64,000 bases of DNA from Fusobacterium necrophorum subsp. necrophorum (GTDB lineage Bacteria > Fusobacteriota > Fusobacteriia > Fusobacteriales > Fusobacteriaceae), in the NCBI RefSeq assembly GCF_004006635.1, contig NZ_CP034842.1, positions 1,488,001 to 1,552,000 of the forward strand. Reading direction: 5' to 3'. The position numbers were made by a program, and so were the translations under genes. The notes beneath the pieces were generated by a model. It saw only the letters and a program-made list of their open reading frames with translations, did no database searches and was not told the origin of the DNA. This document shows positions 1 to 8,634 of this stretch, in pieces (positions within the stretch are counted from its first letter, which is position 1; every line of letters begins with the position of its first letter).

Positions 1-3
1 AGC

Positions 4-1212
4 ATGAAACAACCATTAAAAGGAGTAAAAGTGATTGATTTAACATATTTTGTTGCAGGACCGGGAACAGGAAGAATTTTAGCTGATTGGGGAGCAGATG
101 TCATCAAAGTAGAACCAAGTTTTGGAGATCCGGGAAGAAAAACCGGAGCAACGATGACTATGCCGATAGCTGATGATGCGGTGAATCCATTTTACAGTGT
201 ATATAATGCCAACAAAAGAGGAATTTCGATTAATTTAAAATCAAAGGAAGGATTGAAAATCATGGATAAGTTATTATCGGAATCGAATGTTTTCTTAACA
301 AGTTATAGAACCGGGGCATTAGAAAGATTAGGTTTGGATTATGAAACATTATCCCGAAAGCATCCTCATATTGTTTGGGCACAAGTGAACGGATTTGGAG
401 ATCACGGTCCGGCAAAAGATAAGCCGGGATTTGATACAGTGGCATTCTGGGCAAGAAGTGGGGCAATGCTAGATATTACAGAACCGGGAACAACTGTAAA
501 TCCACCTATAGGATTCGGAGATGCAACAACGTCATGTAGTTTATCCGGAGGAATCTGTGCAGCCTTATATGAACAATTGAAGACGGGAAAAGGGCAAAAA
601 GTTATGGTATCTCTTTTTGGACAGGCAATTTGGAATTTAAGTGCTTTAATTGCTTCAACTCAATTTGCAGATGTGTATCCAAAGACTAGAAAAAATGCAA
701 TTACACCGGTGATTAATTCATATCAATGTAAAGATGGTAAATGGATTTTCTTAAGTATCTTAGAACATGAAAGATATTATAAAGCTTTATGTCAAGTGAT
801 AGAAAGAGAAGATTTATCAGAAGATTCAAGATTTTCTAATCCCATTGCAATAAAAGAAAATGCTCCGGAATTCATCAGTATTATGGATGAGGCTTTCGCA
901 AAATATACACAAGCGGAAATGGTAGAAAAATTGTTAGCAGCAGATATAGCACATGAAAAAATACAACATGTACAGGAAGTTTTATCTGATGCACAAGCTA
1001 TTGAAAATAACTACATTTATGAATTTGAAAATAGAGATCACAGTAAAAATATGATGGCGATGTCACCCATTAAATTTAATACTATTGATGTAAGGATTGA
1101 TAAAGATGCTCCCTTCATTGGAGAACACAATGATGAAGTTTTATTAGAACTTGGATATACAAAAGAAGAAATTATAGACTTTTATGCAAAAGATATTCTT
1201 GCTAAGAAATAG
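4..1212 (+). CDS. CaiB/BaiF family (class III) CoA-transferase
   Basis: A 402-aa protein of normal length for class III CoA-transferases, which move CoA between organic acids. The N-terminus (GVKVIDLTYFVAGPGTGRIL, then ADWGADVIKVE) is the diagnostic Rossmann-like start of the family. The ATG is at base 4, so the ribosome-binding site lies outside the window and earlier operon genes may be missing. It is followed after 24 nt by an acyl-CoA dehydrogenase and then etfBA, so it probably activates a carboxylic acid as the CoA ester that the cluster oxidises or reduces. The substrate cannot be read from the sequence. No 2-hydroxyacyl-CoA dehydratase genes are seen, so the HadA-type leucine pathway is not supported here. 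Confidence 0.88.
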   Translation: MKQPLKGVKVIDLTYFVAGPGTGRILADWGADVIKVEPSFGDPGRKTGATMTMPIADDAVNPFYSVYNANKRGISINLKSKEGLKIMDKLLSESNVFLTSYRTGALERLGLDYETLSRKHPHIVWAQVNGFGDHGPAKDKPGFDTVAFWARSGAMLDITEPGTTVNPPIGFGDATTSCSLSGGICAALYEQLKTGKGQKVMVSLFGQAIWNLSALIASTQFADVYPKTRKNAITPVINSYQCKDGKWIFLSILEHERYYKALCQVIEREDLSEDSRFSNPIAIKENAPEFISIMDEAFAKYTQAEMVEKLLAADIAHEKIQHVQEVLSDAQAIENNYIYEFENRDHSKNMMAMSPIKFNTIDVRIDKDAPFIGEHNDEVLLELGYTKEEIIDFYAKDILAKK

Positions 1213-1236
1213 TAATTTACAGAGAAGGAGAAATCT

Positions 1237-2373
1237 ATGGAAATAAAATTTAATGAAGTAGAGTTAAAAATTAGAGAAGTTGCGAAGAAATTTGCAGAAA
1301 CAGAAGTAGCTCCCATTGCAGAAGAAATTGATAGAGATTCTATTTATCCTGAAGAAACATTTCAAAAAATGGTAAAGTGCGGATTTACGGGAATTGGAAT
1401 ACCTGTGGAATATGGGGGATCCGGTGGAGGAGATATTATCAAATGTATTGTAGTGGAAGAAATTGCGAAAAAGTGTGCTTCTACAGCAGGAATTTTATCT
1501 ATCCACGGAATCTTTGGACAATCTATTTTGAAATTCGGTTCGGAAGAACAAAAAAAATTCTATTTACCTCAAGTGACAAATGGAGGCAAACATGGTGCCT
1601 TTGCTTTAACAGAACCGGATGCAGGATCAGATGCAGGAGCTGCGAAAACGAGAGCTGTGAAAGATGGAGAAGAATATATTATCAATGGTACAAAATGCTT
1701 TATTACCGGAGGAGCAACTGCGGACTATGTTCTCGTGTTTGCTCTTACAGATCCTTCAAAAGGCTTAAAAGGTTTAAGTGCAATTGTGGTAGAGAAAGGA
1801 ACACCCGGATTTACGATTGGAAAAAAAGAAGATAAAATGGGAATTCAAGCATCTGAAACTTCAGAACTGGTATTTGATCATTGTAGAGTTCCTGTCAAAA
1901 ATTTAATTGGCAGTGAAGGTCAAGGATTTAAAATTGCAATGATTATGTTAGATGGAGCAAGAATTGGAGTTGGAGCACAAGCATTAGGAATAGCAGAAGG
2001 AGCTCTTGAAGAAAGTATCAAATACATGAAAGAGAGAGTACAATTTGGAAAACCGATTTCTGCATTACAAGGATTACAATGGTATATTGCTGAAATGGGA
2101 ACAAAAATAGAATGTGCAAAATGGATGCTATATAGAGCTGCGAGTTTAAAAGAACAGGGAGTGCCGCATACGAAAGAAGCGGCAATGGCAAAATTGAATG
2201 CCGCAGAAACTGCAAGATTTGTGACCAATTTGGCTCTTCAAATTCATGGAGGTTATGGATACATGAAAGATTATCCATTAGAAAGAATGTTACGAGATGC
2301 CAAAATAACTGAAATTTATGAAGGAACTTCTGAAATTCATAAAGTTATTATTGCAAGAGCATTATTAGGGTAG
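1237..2373 (+). CDS. Acyl-CoA dehydrogenase (short/medium-chain type)
   Basis: A 378-aa cytoplasmic FAD-dependent acyl-CoA dehydrogenase. Visible signatures are ALTEPDAGSDAGA (substrate and flavin contact), GGYGYMKDYPLERMLRDAKI and the C-terminal IYEGTSEIHK, whose Glu is at the catalytic-base position of short- and medium-chain members. GAAGGAG sits 6 nt before the ATG. It lies directly upstream of etfBA, so EtfAB is the likely electron partner. Such complexes can carry out simple oxidation or, as Bcd-EtfAB, flavin-based bifurcating crotonyl-CoA reduction; the sequence alone does not decide. A second, clearly different paralogue lies at 8635-9786. Confidence 0.93.
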   Translation: MEIKFNEVELKIREVAKKFAETEVAPIAEEIDRDSIYPEETFQKMVKCGFTGIGIPVEYGGSGGGDIIKCIVVEEIAKKCASTAGILSIHGIFGQSILKFGSEEQKKFYLPQVTNGGKHGAFALTEPDAGSDAGAAKTRAVKDGEEYIINGTKCFITGGATADYVLVFALTDPSKGLKGLSAIVVEKGTPGFTIGKKEDKMGIQASETSELVFDHCRVPVKNLIGSEGQGFKIAMIMLDGARIGVGAQALGIAEGALEESIKYMKERVQFGKPISALQGLQWYIAEMGTKIECAKWMLYRAASLKEQGVPHTKEAAMAKLNAAETARFVTNLALQIHGGYGYMKDYPLERMLRDAKITEIYEGTSEIHKVIIARALLG

Positions 2374-2387
2374 AGGTGATCTAAAAT

Positions 2388-3188
2388 ATGAGAATAGTAG
2401 TATGTATAAAACAAGTTCCAGATACAAACGAAGTTAGAATCAATCAAGAAACAGGAACATTAATTCGAACTGGGGTACCTAGCATCATGAATCCCGATGA
2501 TAAAAATGCTCTAGAAGAAGCGTTGACTTTAAAGGATAAATATGGAGCAGAAGTTGTGGTAATCACTATGGGACCATTGCAAGCAAAAGAAATTTTAAAC
2601 GAAGCATTGAGTATGGGGGCGGATAGAGCTTATTTAATAAGTGATCGTAAATTTGGAGGATCTGATACTTGGGCAACAGCAACCATTCTAGCCGCAGCGA
2701 TAGAAAAAGTAGGGAATTATGATATTGTCTTTTGTGGAAGGCAGGCAATTGATGGAGATACTGCACAAGTAGGACCGGAAATTGCAGAATTTTTAGGATT
2801 ACCACAAATTACTTATGTAAAAAGTATAGAATTAAAAGAAAACAGTACGTTGGAAGTATGCCGATTTACAGAATATGGTGATTACATTTACCATGTTCAA
2901 ATGCCCGTAGTATTAACTGCCATTAAAGAATTAAATATTCCGAGATACCCAACAATTTCTGGAATCATACAAAATTATGGAGAAGAAAAGAAGGAAAACA
3001 TTGAAACAATCGATTTCTCAAACCTTCCGGTAGATGAAACACAAATTGGATTGAAAGGTTCCCCAACAAATGTATTGAAATCATTTGTACCTGTAAAAAA
3101 TAAGGTATCGGAAATGATAGAAGGGGATACTGCAAAAGAAAAAACGGATAAATTAGTTATGAAATTATCTGCAATCCATTTGATATAA
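2388..3188 (+). CDS. etfB: Electron transfer flavoprotein, beta subunit
   Basis: A 266-aa EtfB. MRIVVCIKQVPDTNEVRI is the classic beta-subunit start, and GRQAIDGDTAQVGPEIAEFLGLP is the conserved segment contacting the alpha-subunit FAD. AGAGGTGA precedes the ATG by 7 nt. It forms a heterodimer with the EtfA encoded 13 nt downstream and passes electrons to or from the neighbouring acyl-CoA dehydrogenase. The segment that distinguishes bifurcating from ordinary ETFs cannot be scored by eye, so bifurcation is only a possibility. Confidence 0.95.
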   Translation: MRIVVCIKQVPDTNEVRINQETGTLIRTGVPSIMNPDDKNALEEALTLKDKYGAEVVVITMGPLQAKEILNEALSMGADRAYLISDRKFGGSDTWATATILAAAIEKVGNYDIVFCGRQAIDGDTAQVGPEIAEFLGLPQITYVKSIELKENSTLEVCRFTEYGDYIYHVQMPVVLTAIKELNIPRYPTISGIIQNYGEEKKENIETIDFSNLPVDETQIGLKGSPTNVLKSFVPVKNKVSEMIEGDTAKEKTDKLVMKLSAIHLI

Positions 3189-3201
3189 AGGGGGGATAAA
3201 G

Positions 3202-4239
3202 ATGAGAGCAAAAGTAAATCAAAATATCAATTTAGAAGATTATAAAGGAATTTATGTTATTGGAGAACAAATAGAAGGAGAAATTCATCCAGTAACCGTT
3301 GAATTAATTGGAGAAGCTAAAAAACTGGCATCGGATACAAGGAAAAAGCTTACAGTAGTGATAGCAGGATACGGTGTGGAAAAAAATGCAAAAAAGCTAT
3401 TACATTATGAAGTGGATGAAGTTATATATTTGGAACATTCCTTGTTGAAAGATTACATTACAGATTCTTATGCAATTGCAATTTCAGATTTAATTCATGA
3501 AAGAAAACCGGAAATTGTTTTGATTGGAGCAACTTCCATCGGAAGAGATTTGGGACCGAGACTAGCTGCGAAATTAGGAACAGGCTTAACTGCAGATTGT
3601 ACAAAATTAGAAATTGATGTGAAGGATGGTAAATTATTACAAACGAGACCGGCATTTGGCGGAAATTTAATGGCAACCATTATCTGTCCTAAAAATAGAC
3701 CTCAAATGTCTACTGTAAGACCGGGAGTTATGGAAAAAGCAAAATATTCGGAAAAAATAAAAGGAAATTTTGAAAAAATATCTCCAAGGATTGAAGAAAA
3801 AGATATAAGGACAAAATTTGTAAAAAAAGAAAGCTTAAGAGAGAAAAGAGTAAATTTAATAGATGCCAAGGTTGTTGTTTCCGGCGGGAGAGGAGTGAAA
3901 GATAAAAATGGGTTTGAACTGATTCAAAAATTAGCAGATGTGTTCAAGGGAGAAGTAGGATCATCCAGAGCTGCTGTTGATGCTGGCTGGATAGAATCTG
4001 TGCACCAAGTAGGACAAACAGGAACTACAGTTCATCCTGATTTATACATTGCATGTGGTATTAGTGGAGCCATTCAACATCAAGCTGGAATGCAAGATTC
4101 AAAATATATTATAGCGATTAACCGGGATCCAAGTGCACCAATCTTTAAGATTTGTGATTATGGAATTGTGGGCGATCTATTCGAAATCATTCCTTCTCTT
4201 TTAAAATCCATAGAAGAAAAAAATTTCTTAGACTTATAG
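3202..4239 (+). CDS. etfA: Electron transfer flavoprotein, alpha subunit
   Basis: A 345-aa EtfA. The C-terminal FAD domain is clear: SRAAVDAGW, then QVGQTGTTVHPDLYIACGISGAIQH-type residues and a late NRDPSAPIF. The N-terminal alpha/beta domain pairs with EtfB. The start follows a strong AAGGGGGGATAAAG site. It continues the operon from etfB and is followed by a MaoC-like hydratase, which places it in a fatty-acyl or butyrate-type pathway. Confidence 0.95.
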   Translation: MRAKVNQNINLEDYKGIYVIGEQIEGEIHPVTVELIGEAKKLASDTRKKLTVVIAGYGVEKNAKKLLHYEVDEVIYLEHSLLKDYITDSYAIAISDLIHERKPEIVLIGATSIGRDLGPRLAAKLGTGLTADCTKLEIDVKDGKLLQTRPAFGGNLMATIICPKNRPQMSTVRPGVMEKAKYSEKIKGNFEKISPRIEEKDIRTKFVKKESLREKRVNLIDAKVVVSGGRGVKDKNGFELIQKLADVFKGEVGSSRAAVDAGWIESVHQVGQTGTTVHPDLYIACGISGAIQHQAGMQDSKYIIAINRDPSAPIFKICDYGIVGDLFEIIPSLLKSIEEKNFLDL

Positions 4240-4275
4240 TGGAGGAGATTATAGAGGAAATAAGGAGGAAAAGAC

Positions 4276-4731
4276 ATGTCTTATCTAGATGAAAATAGTT
4301 TAAATATGAGTGGATATAGTATTCAAGACATTTTTATTGGAATGAAAAAAAGTGTTTCTAAAACCATTTCTGAATCGGATGTCTACACCTATGCCGGATT
4401 AATTGGAGATATTAATCCTATTCATGTCAATGAAGAATATGCAAAGACAACGAGATTTGGAAAAAGAATTGCTCATGGGATGTTAACGGCATCTCTGTTT
4501 TCAACCATTGTCGGAATGCTAATTCCGGGAGTAGATGCAATTTATTTAGGTCAAACGTGTAAATTTGTATTGCCAGTTTATATAGGGGATACGGTTACTG
4601 CAACAGGAGTCGTTACCAAACTTATACCGGAAAAGAGAATTGCTGTCATGGAAACTATAGTTACGAATCAAAAAGGAGAAATCGTAGTTACAGGGGAAGC
4701 TACAGTGATGGCGACAAAGCCTATAGAATAG
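4276..4731 (+). CDS. MaoC-like (R)-enoyl-CoA hydratase
   Basis: A 151-aa hot-dog fold protein. DINPIHVNEEYAKTTRFGKR followed by IAHGMLTASLFS is the MaoC/PhaJ hydratase signature, with the catalytic Asp/His pair in DxNPxH. PhaJ-type enzymes add water to enoyl-CoA giving the (R)-3-hydroxyacyl-CoA. AAGGAGGAAAAGAC precedes the ATG. Its presence beside a crotonase (4836-5621) means the cluster encodes two hydratases of opposite expected stereochemistry, which may serve different substrates or act as an epimerising pair. Family assignment is firm; the substrate is unknown. Confidence 0.85.
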   Translation: MSYLDENSLNMSGYSIQDIFIGMKKSVSKTISESDVYTYAGLIGDINPIHVNEEYAKTTRFGKRIAHGMLTASLFSTIVGMLIPGVDAIYLGQTCKFVLPVYIGDTVTATGVVTKLIPEKRIAVMETIVTNQKGEIVVTGEATVMATKPIE

Positions 4732-4835
4732 AGCCAACTTGTAATACATATAGAACTGGAAAAATAGAAGAGAGCTGGCTGAAAAAGAACGCAATATATA
4801 AAAACAATAATATTATAAAATAAGGAGGAAGAATT

Positions 4836-5621
4836 ATGAGTATGCATTATGAAAATTTGATTTTTGAAGTGAAAGATAGTATTGCATTTATCCGAATGAA
4901 TAGACCAAAAGCGTTAAATGCATTAAGTAAAGAATTACTTGAGGAATTAAGTTGTGCAATTTCAGAGGCTGAAACGAATTCGGACATTAAAGCCGTTATT
5001 ATCACCGGAGAAGGAAAGGCGTTCGTAGCGGGAGCAGATATTTCTTTAATGAGAGATTATAATTCTGAGCAGGGAAGAGAGTATTGCAAATTTGCAGTTT
5101 CCATTTTCAATAGAATTGAAAACTTAGGAAAACCCGTAATTGCTGCAGTAAATGGATATGCATTAGGGGGAGGATGTGAATTAGCAATGTCTTGTGACAT
5201 TAGAATTGCTTCTGAAAAAGCTCAATTCGGGCAACCTGAAGTTAACTTAGGAATTATTCCCTGTTTTGGTGGAACTCAAAGACTTTCTAGATTGGTAGGA
5301 ACTGGAATTGCGAAAGAATTAATTTTCACAGCTGATTTCATTTCTGCATCAGAAGCTTATAGAATTGGTTTAGCAAATAAAGTGGTAGCAGCGGAGACTC
5401 TATTAGAAGAAGCTGAAAAAATGATGAGAAAAATTATGACAAAAGGGCCTATCGCTATTCAATACGCTAAAGTTGCTATTAACCAAGGAATCAATATGTC
5501 ATTAGCAGATGCATTAGAATTAGAAACCAGTGTAGGAGCATTGTGTTTTGCTACTGAAGATAAAAAGGAAGGAATGGGAGCTTTCTTAGAGAAGAGAGAA
5601 GCTAAATTTTCCGGAAAATAA
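4836..5621 (+). CDS. Enoyl-CoA hydratase (crotonase)
   Basis: A 261-aa crotonase-fold protein. AFVAGADISLM and NGYALGGGCELAMSCDIRIA form the two halves of the CoA oxyanion hole; GQPEVNLGIIPCFGGTQRL carries the region with the second catalytic Glu. The length is typical of bacterial short-chain enoyl-CoA hydratases. AAGGAGGAAGAATT precedes the ATG. A 104-bp gap separates it from the MaoC gene, without an obvious terminator. The likely reaction is crotonyl-CoA to (S)-3-hydroxybutyryl-CoA or the reverse. No thiolase or 3-hydroxyacyl-CoA dehydrogenase is in this window. Confidence 0.92.
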   Translation: MSMHYENLIFEVKDSIAFIRMNRPKALNALSKELLEELSCAISEAETNSDIKAVIITGEGKAFVAGADISLMRDYNSEQGREYCKFAVSIFNRIENLGKPVIAAVNGYALGGGCELAMSCDIRIASEKAQFGQPEVNLGIIPCFGGTQRLSRLVGTGIAKELIFTADFISASEAYRIGLANKVVAAETLLEEAEKMMRKIMTKGPIAIQYAKVAINQGINMSLADALELETSVGALCFATEDKKEGMGAFLEKREAKFSGK

Positions 5622-5658
5622 GAAGTTGGAAATAAAAAAATTAAGGAGGTGTCAGAGG

Positions 5659-7218
5659 ATGGGAGTAAAATTTATCACAAGAGAACAAGCCGCCGCATTG
5701 ATAACAGATGATTCGACAGTTGTAACAACAGGATTCGTAGAATGTTCCAATCCCGAAGCTTTAGAATCAGCCTTGGGAGAAAGATTTGAAAAAACAGGAT
5801 CTCCTAAAAATTTAACATTATTTCATGCAGCTGGACAGGGAGATGGAGACTATAAAGCAGTAAATCATTTTGGAAAAGAAGGTTTATTGAAAAGAATTAT
5901 AGCAGGGCATTACAATAAAGCTCCGAAAATTGGGAAACTAATCATGGAGAACAAAATTGAAGCCTATAATTTCCCACAAGGAACTTTATCACAACTGTTT
6001 AGAGACATTGCTGGGAAACGTATCGGAACCATTACTCATGTTGGATTACAAACTTTTGTAGATCCAAGAGTAGAGGGAGGAAAATTAAATACAAAAACAA
6101 CAGAAGAGTTAGTAGAAGTTATTAGCATTCATGGAAAAGAAAGACTTTTTTATAAAGCATTCGATTTACATTTTGCTTTCATCAAAGGAAGTGTTTGTGA
6201 TGAAAAAGGAAATGTGACTATGGAGGATGAACTTGTACCAACAGAAGTGTTATCAGTAGCCCAAGCAGTACATAATTGTGGAGGAAAAGTAATTGTACAA
6301 GTAGATTCTGTTTTGAAAAATGGAACAATAGATCCAAAATTGGTTAAAGTTCCTAGAATTTATATTGACTATATCGTTGTGGTAGAAGAAAAAGAATTAA
6401 AACAACCTTATTATGGATGTGACTACTGTCCAGAATTAACGGGAAAGAAAATGATTTCTGAACAGGTAGAAATGAATCCTATTCCATTGGATGCAAAAAA
6501 AATTATTGCAAGAAGAGCTGCAATGGAAATCAGAGAAGATGCCATTGTTAACTTAGGAATTGGAGTCCCTGAATTGGTATCTGCTGTTTGTACTGAAGAA
6601 AAAATAAATGATTATTTCACATTGACGGTAGAAGCAGGACCGATTGGTGGAATTCCTCAAGGAGGAGCAGCCTTTGGAGGTTCTTTAAATGCAGAAGCAA
6701 TCGTGGATCAACCTTATCAATTTGATTTCTATGATGGGGGAGGACTAGACATTGCTTTCCTAGGCTTGGCACAAGTAGATGAAAGCGGAAATGTAAATGT
6801 GAGTAAATTCAGTGGAAGGGTCGCCGGATGTGGAGGTTTCATCAACATTACTCAAAATGCTAAGAAAGTTGTATACTGCGGAACTTTCACAGCAAAGGGA
6901 TTAAAATTAGCAGTGGATAGCGGAAAATTAGTGATTGAAAACGAAGGACAGAACAAGAAGTTTATGAAGGCAGTAGAACAAATCACTTTCTCCGGAAATT
7001 ATGCAAAAGAAAATAAACAAAACGTATTATATGTAACAGAAAGAGCGGTATTCGAGCTTAGAGAAGAGGGAGTTACTTTAATCGAAGTTGCTCCGGGGAT
7101 CGATCTTCAAAAAGATATTCTAAACTTCATGGATTTTAAACCTATCATAGCGAAAGATCTAAAAGAAATGGATGCTCGAATTTTTAGAGAAGAAACTATG
7201 GGATTAAAGGAAAAGTAG
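5659..7218 (+). CDS. Acyl-CoA:acetate CoA-transferase, two-domain (YdiF/Pct type)
   Basis: A class I CoA-transferase with fused alpha and beta domains, 519 aa from this start. I chose the ATG at 5659 because TTAAGGAGGTG lies 8 nt upstream; an upstream in-frame ATG lacks a site. The alpha domain begins VKFITREQAAALI. The beta domain contains LTVEAGPIGGIPQGG, whose Glu is the residue that forms the covalent glutamyl-CoA in this family. It would exchange CoA between acetate, propionate or butyrate and another acid, so the cluster holds two unrelated CoA-transferase types (class III at 4-1212, class I here). The GntP permease starts 9 nt after its stop. Confidence 0.9.
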   Translation: MGVKFITREQAAALITDDSTVVTTGFVECSNPEALESALGERFEKTGSPKNLTLFHAAGQGDGDYKAVNHFGKEGLLKRIIAGHYNKAPKIGKLIMENKIEAYNFPQGTLSQLFRDIAGKRIGTITHVGLQTFVDPRVEGGKLNTKTTEELVEVISIHGKERLFYKAFDLHFAFIKGSVCDEKGNVTMEDELVPTEVLSVAQAVHNCGGKVIVQVDSVLKNGTIDPKLVKVPRIYIDYIVVVEEKELKQPYYGCDYCPELTGKKMISEQVEMNPIPLDAKKIIARRAAMEIREDAIVNLGIGVPELVSAVCTEEKINDYFTLTVEAGPIGGIPQGGAAFGGSLNAEAIVDQPYQFDFYDGGGLDIAFLGLAQVDESGNVNVSKFSGRVAGCGGFINITQNAKKVVYCGTFTAKGLKLAVDSGKLVIENEGQNKKFMKAVEQITFSGNYAKENKQNVLYVTERAVFELREEGVTLIEVAPGIDLQKDILNFMDFKPIIAKDLKEMDARIFREETMGLKEK

Positions 7219-7227
7219 GTGTTATGA

Positions 7228-8541
7228 ATGAGTGATTTTTTCCAAATAGCAGTATTATTTATAGCGATTTTATTGTTCTCTATTCTAGCCTTTAAAAGAA
7301 TTTCAGCGGTAATCTTAGGACCATTATTGGCAATATTTATCATTCTTAGTACAAGAATGCCTATCTTTCAAACCATGCTAGAAAATTATATGAAAACAGC
7401 AGCAGATTATGTTCAAAAGTATTTTCTAATTTTCTTTTTGGGAGCACTTTTCGGAGTTATTTATCAACATACCCATGCTGCAGAAGCAATTGCTAACAAA
7501 TTGATTAAAATTACCAAAGGGAAATATACAGCATCCTTGATTATGTTCATCACAGGAATATTAACATTCGGGGGAATCAGTGGATTCGTAGTATTCTTTG
7601 CAATTTACCCAATTGCAGTTCAATTGTTTAGAGAATCTAAATTGACAAGGAGATTAATGCCGGCAGCAATTTCAGCAGGAACTTGGACATGGTCTATGAA
7701 TGCACCTGCAAGTCCATCGATTCAAAATGTTATCCCAATGAGAAGTTTGGGGACAACAGCATTGGCTTCTACTGTTCCGGGATTTGCAGCTATGATTGCC
7801 CAGATTGTTTTAATCGTCATTTGGTTGGAATATAGAAGTAAAACTATGACATCAAGAGGTCTTTTATTTGATGATTCTTCTTTAAAACCATTAGAAGAAG
7901 CAGGAAGAGTTTATGAAGATTCTGAATTACCAAGTGCTGGCTTAGCCATTATTCCGCCAATTGTAATCTTAATTTTATTCAATGTAGTAAGACTTCCTTT
8001 GGAAGCAGCAGTTCTTGGAGGATGTATTTTAGCAATTCTTTTTTTCTATAAAAGAATTAGCAATGGTGTAGATGGGTGGATCGATGTATTAAATAAAGGA
8101 GCTCAAAACTCTGTTACAGCAATTTTGAATACTGCATTAGTGGTAGGATTTGCAGGAGTAGCAAGTAAAACAACCGGATTTGGGCTTTTAATTGATAAAT
8201 TAAAAAGAATAAAAATGTCACCGGCATGGTTTGTAGCAATTACTGTAGCAATTTCAGCCGGAGCAGCAGGATCTGCTTCTGGAGGATTGGGAGTCGCTTT
8301 CGCAGCCTTGGGTGATGTTTACAAAACATTAAACATTTCTCCAGAAAGCATTCACCGTATTGCAGCAATTGCAGCAGGAACATTGGATTCTTTACCGCAC
8401 CAAGGTGCACAAATTACATTGCTTGGAATTTGTAGCTTAACTCACAAAGAAGGATACTTAGACATAGGAGTAACTCAAATTTTAATTCCGGCGATTGCAT
8501 TGATTTGTGTATGCATCCCTCTCATCCAATTAGGATTATAA
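7228..8541 (+). CDS. GntP-family permease
   Basis: A 437-aa polytopic inner-membrane protein with about a dozen hydrophobic segments. Family-like stretches include FAIYPIAVQLFRESKL, SMNAPASPSIQN and AAGSASGGLGVAFAALG. GntP transporters import organic acids such as gluconate or short hydroxy and keto acids with a cation. Being the only transporter in an acyl-CoA operon, it probably imports or exports the acid activated by the neighbouring CoA-transferases. The start (ATGAGTGAT) follows a modest AGGTG site. Confidence 0.85.
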   Translation: MSDFFQIAVLFIAILLFSILAFKRISAVILGPLLAIFIILSTRMPIFQTMLENYMKTAADYVQKYFLIFFLGALFGVIYQHTHAAEAIANKLIKITKGKYTASLIMFITGILTFGGISGFVVFFAIYPIAVQLFRESKLTRRLMPAAISAGTWTWSMNAPASPSIQNVIPMRSLGTTALASTVPGFAAMIAQIVLIVIWLEYRSKTMTSRGLLFDDSSLKPLEEAGRVYEDSELPSAGLAIIPPIVILILFNVVRLPLEAAVLGGCILAILFFYKRISNGVDGWIDVLNKGAQNSVTAILNTALVVGFAGVASKTTGFGLLIDKLKRIKMSPAWFVAITVAISAGAAGSASGGLGVAFAALGDVYKTLNISPESIHRIAAIAAGTLDSLPHQGAQITLLGICSLTHKEGYLDIGVTQILIPAIALICVCIPLIQLGL

Positions 8542-8634
8542 GTTTGTTTATAACATCAGCAAGATTTTAACAATAAAAATGTAAAGCAATTTCATGTGTA
8601 AAGTAAATGTTATGATGGAAAGGAGAAAAGTTTT

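Noticed and set aside
4..1212. HadA-type 2-hydroxyisocaproate CoA-transferase
   Set aside because: The partner dehydratase genes (hadBC, hadI) are not in the window; only the broad CaiB/BaiF family is supported.
1377..1835. Long frame within the first acyl-CoA dehydrogenase
   Set aside because: It is an out-of-frame shadow; the dehydrogenase frame shows all family motifs.
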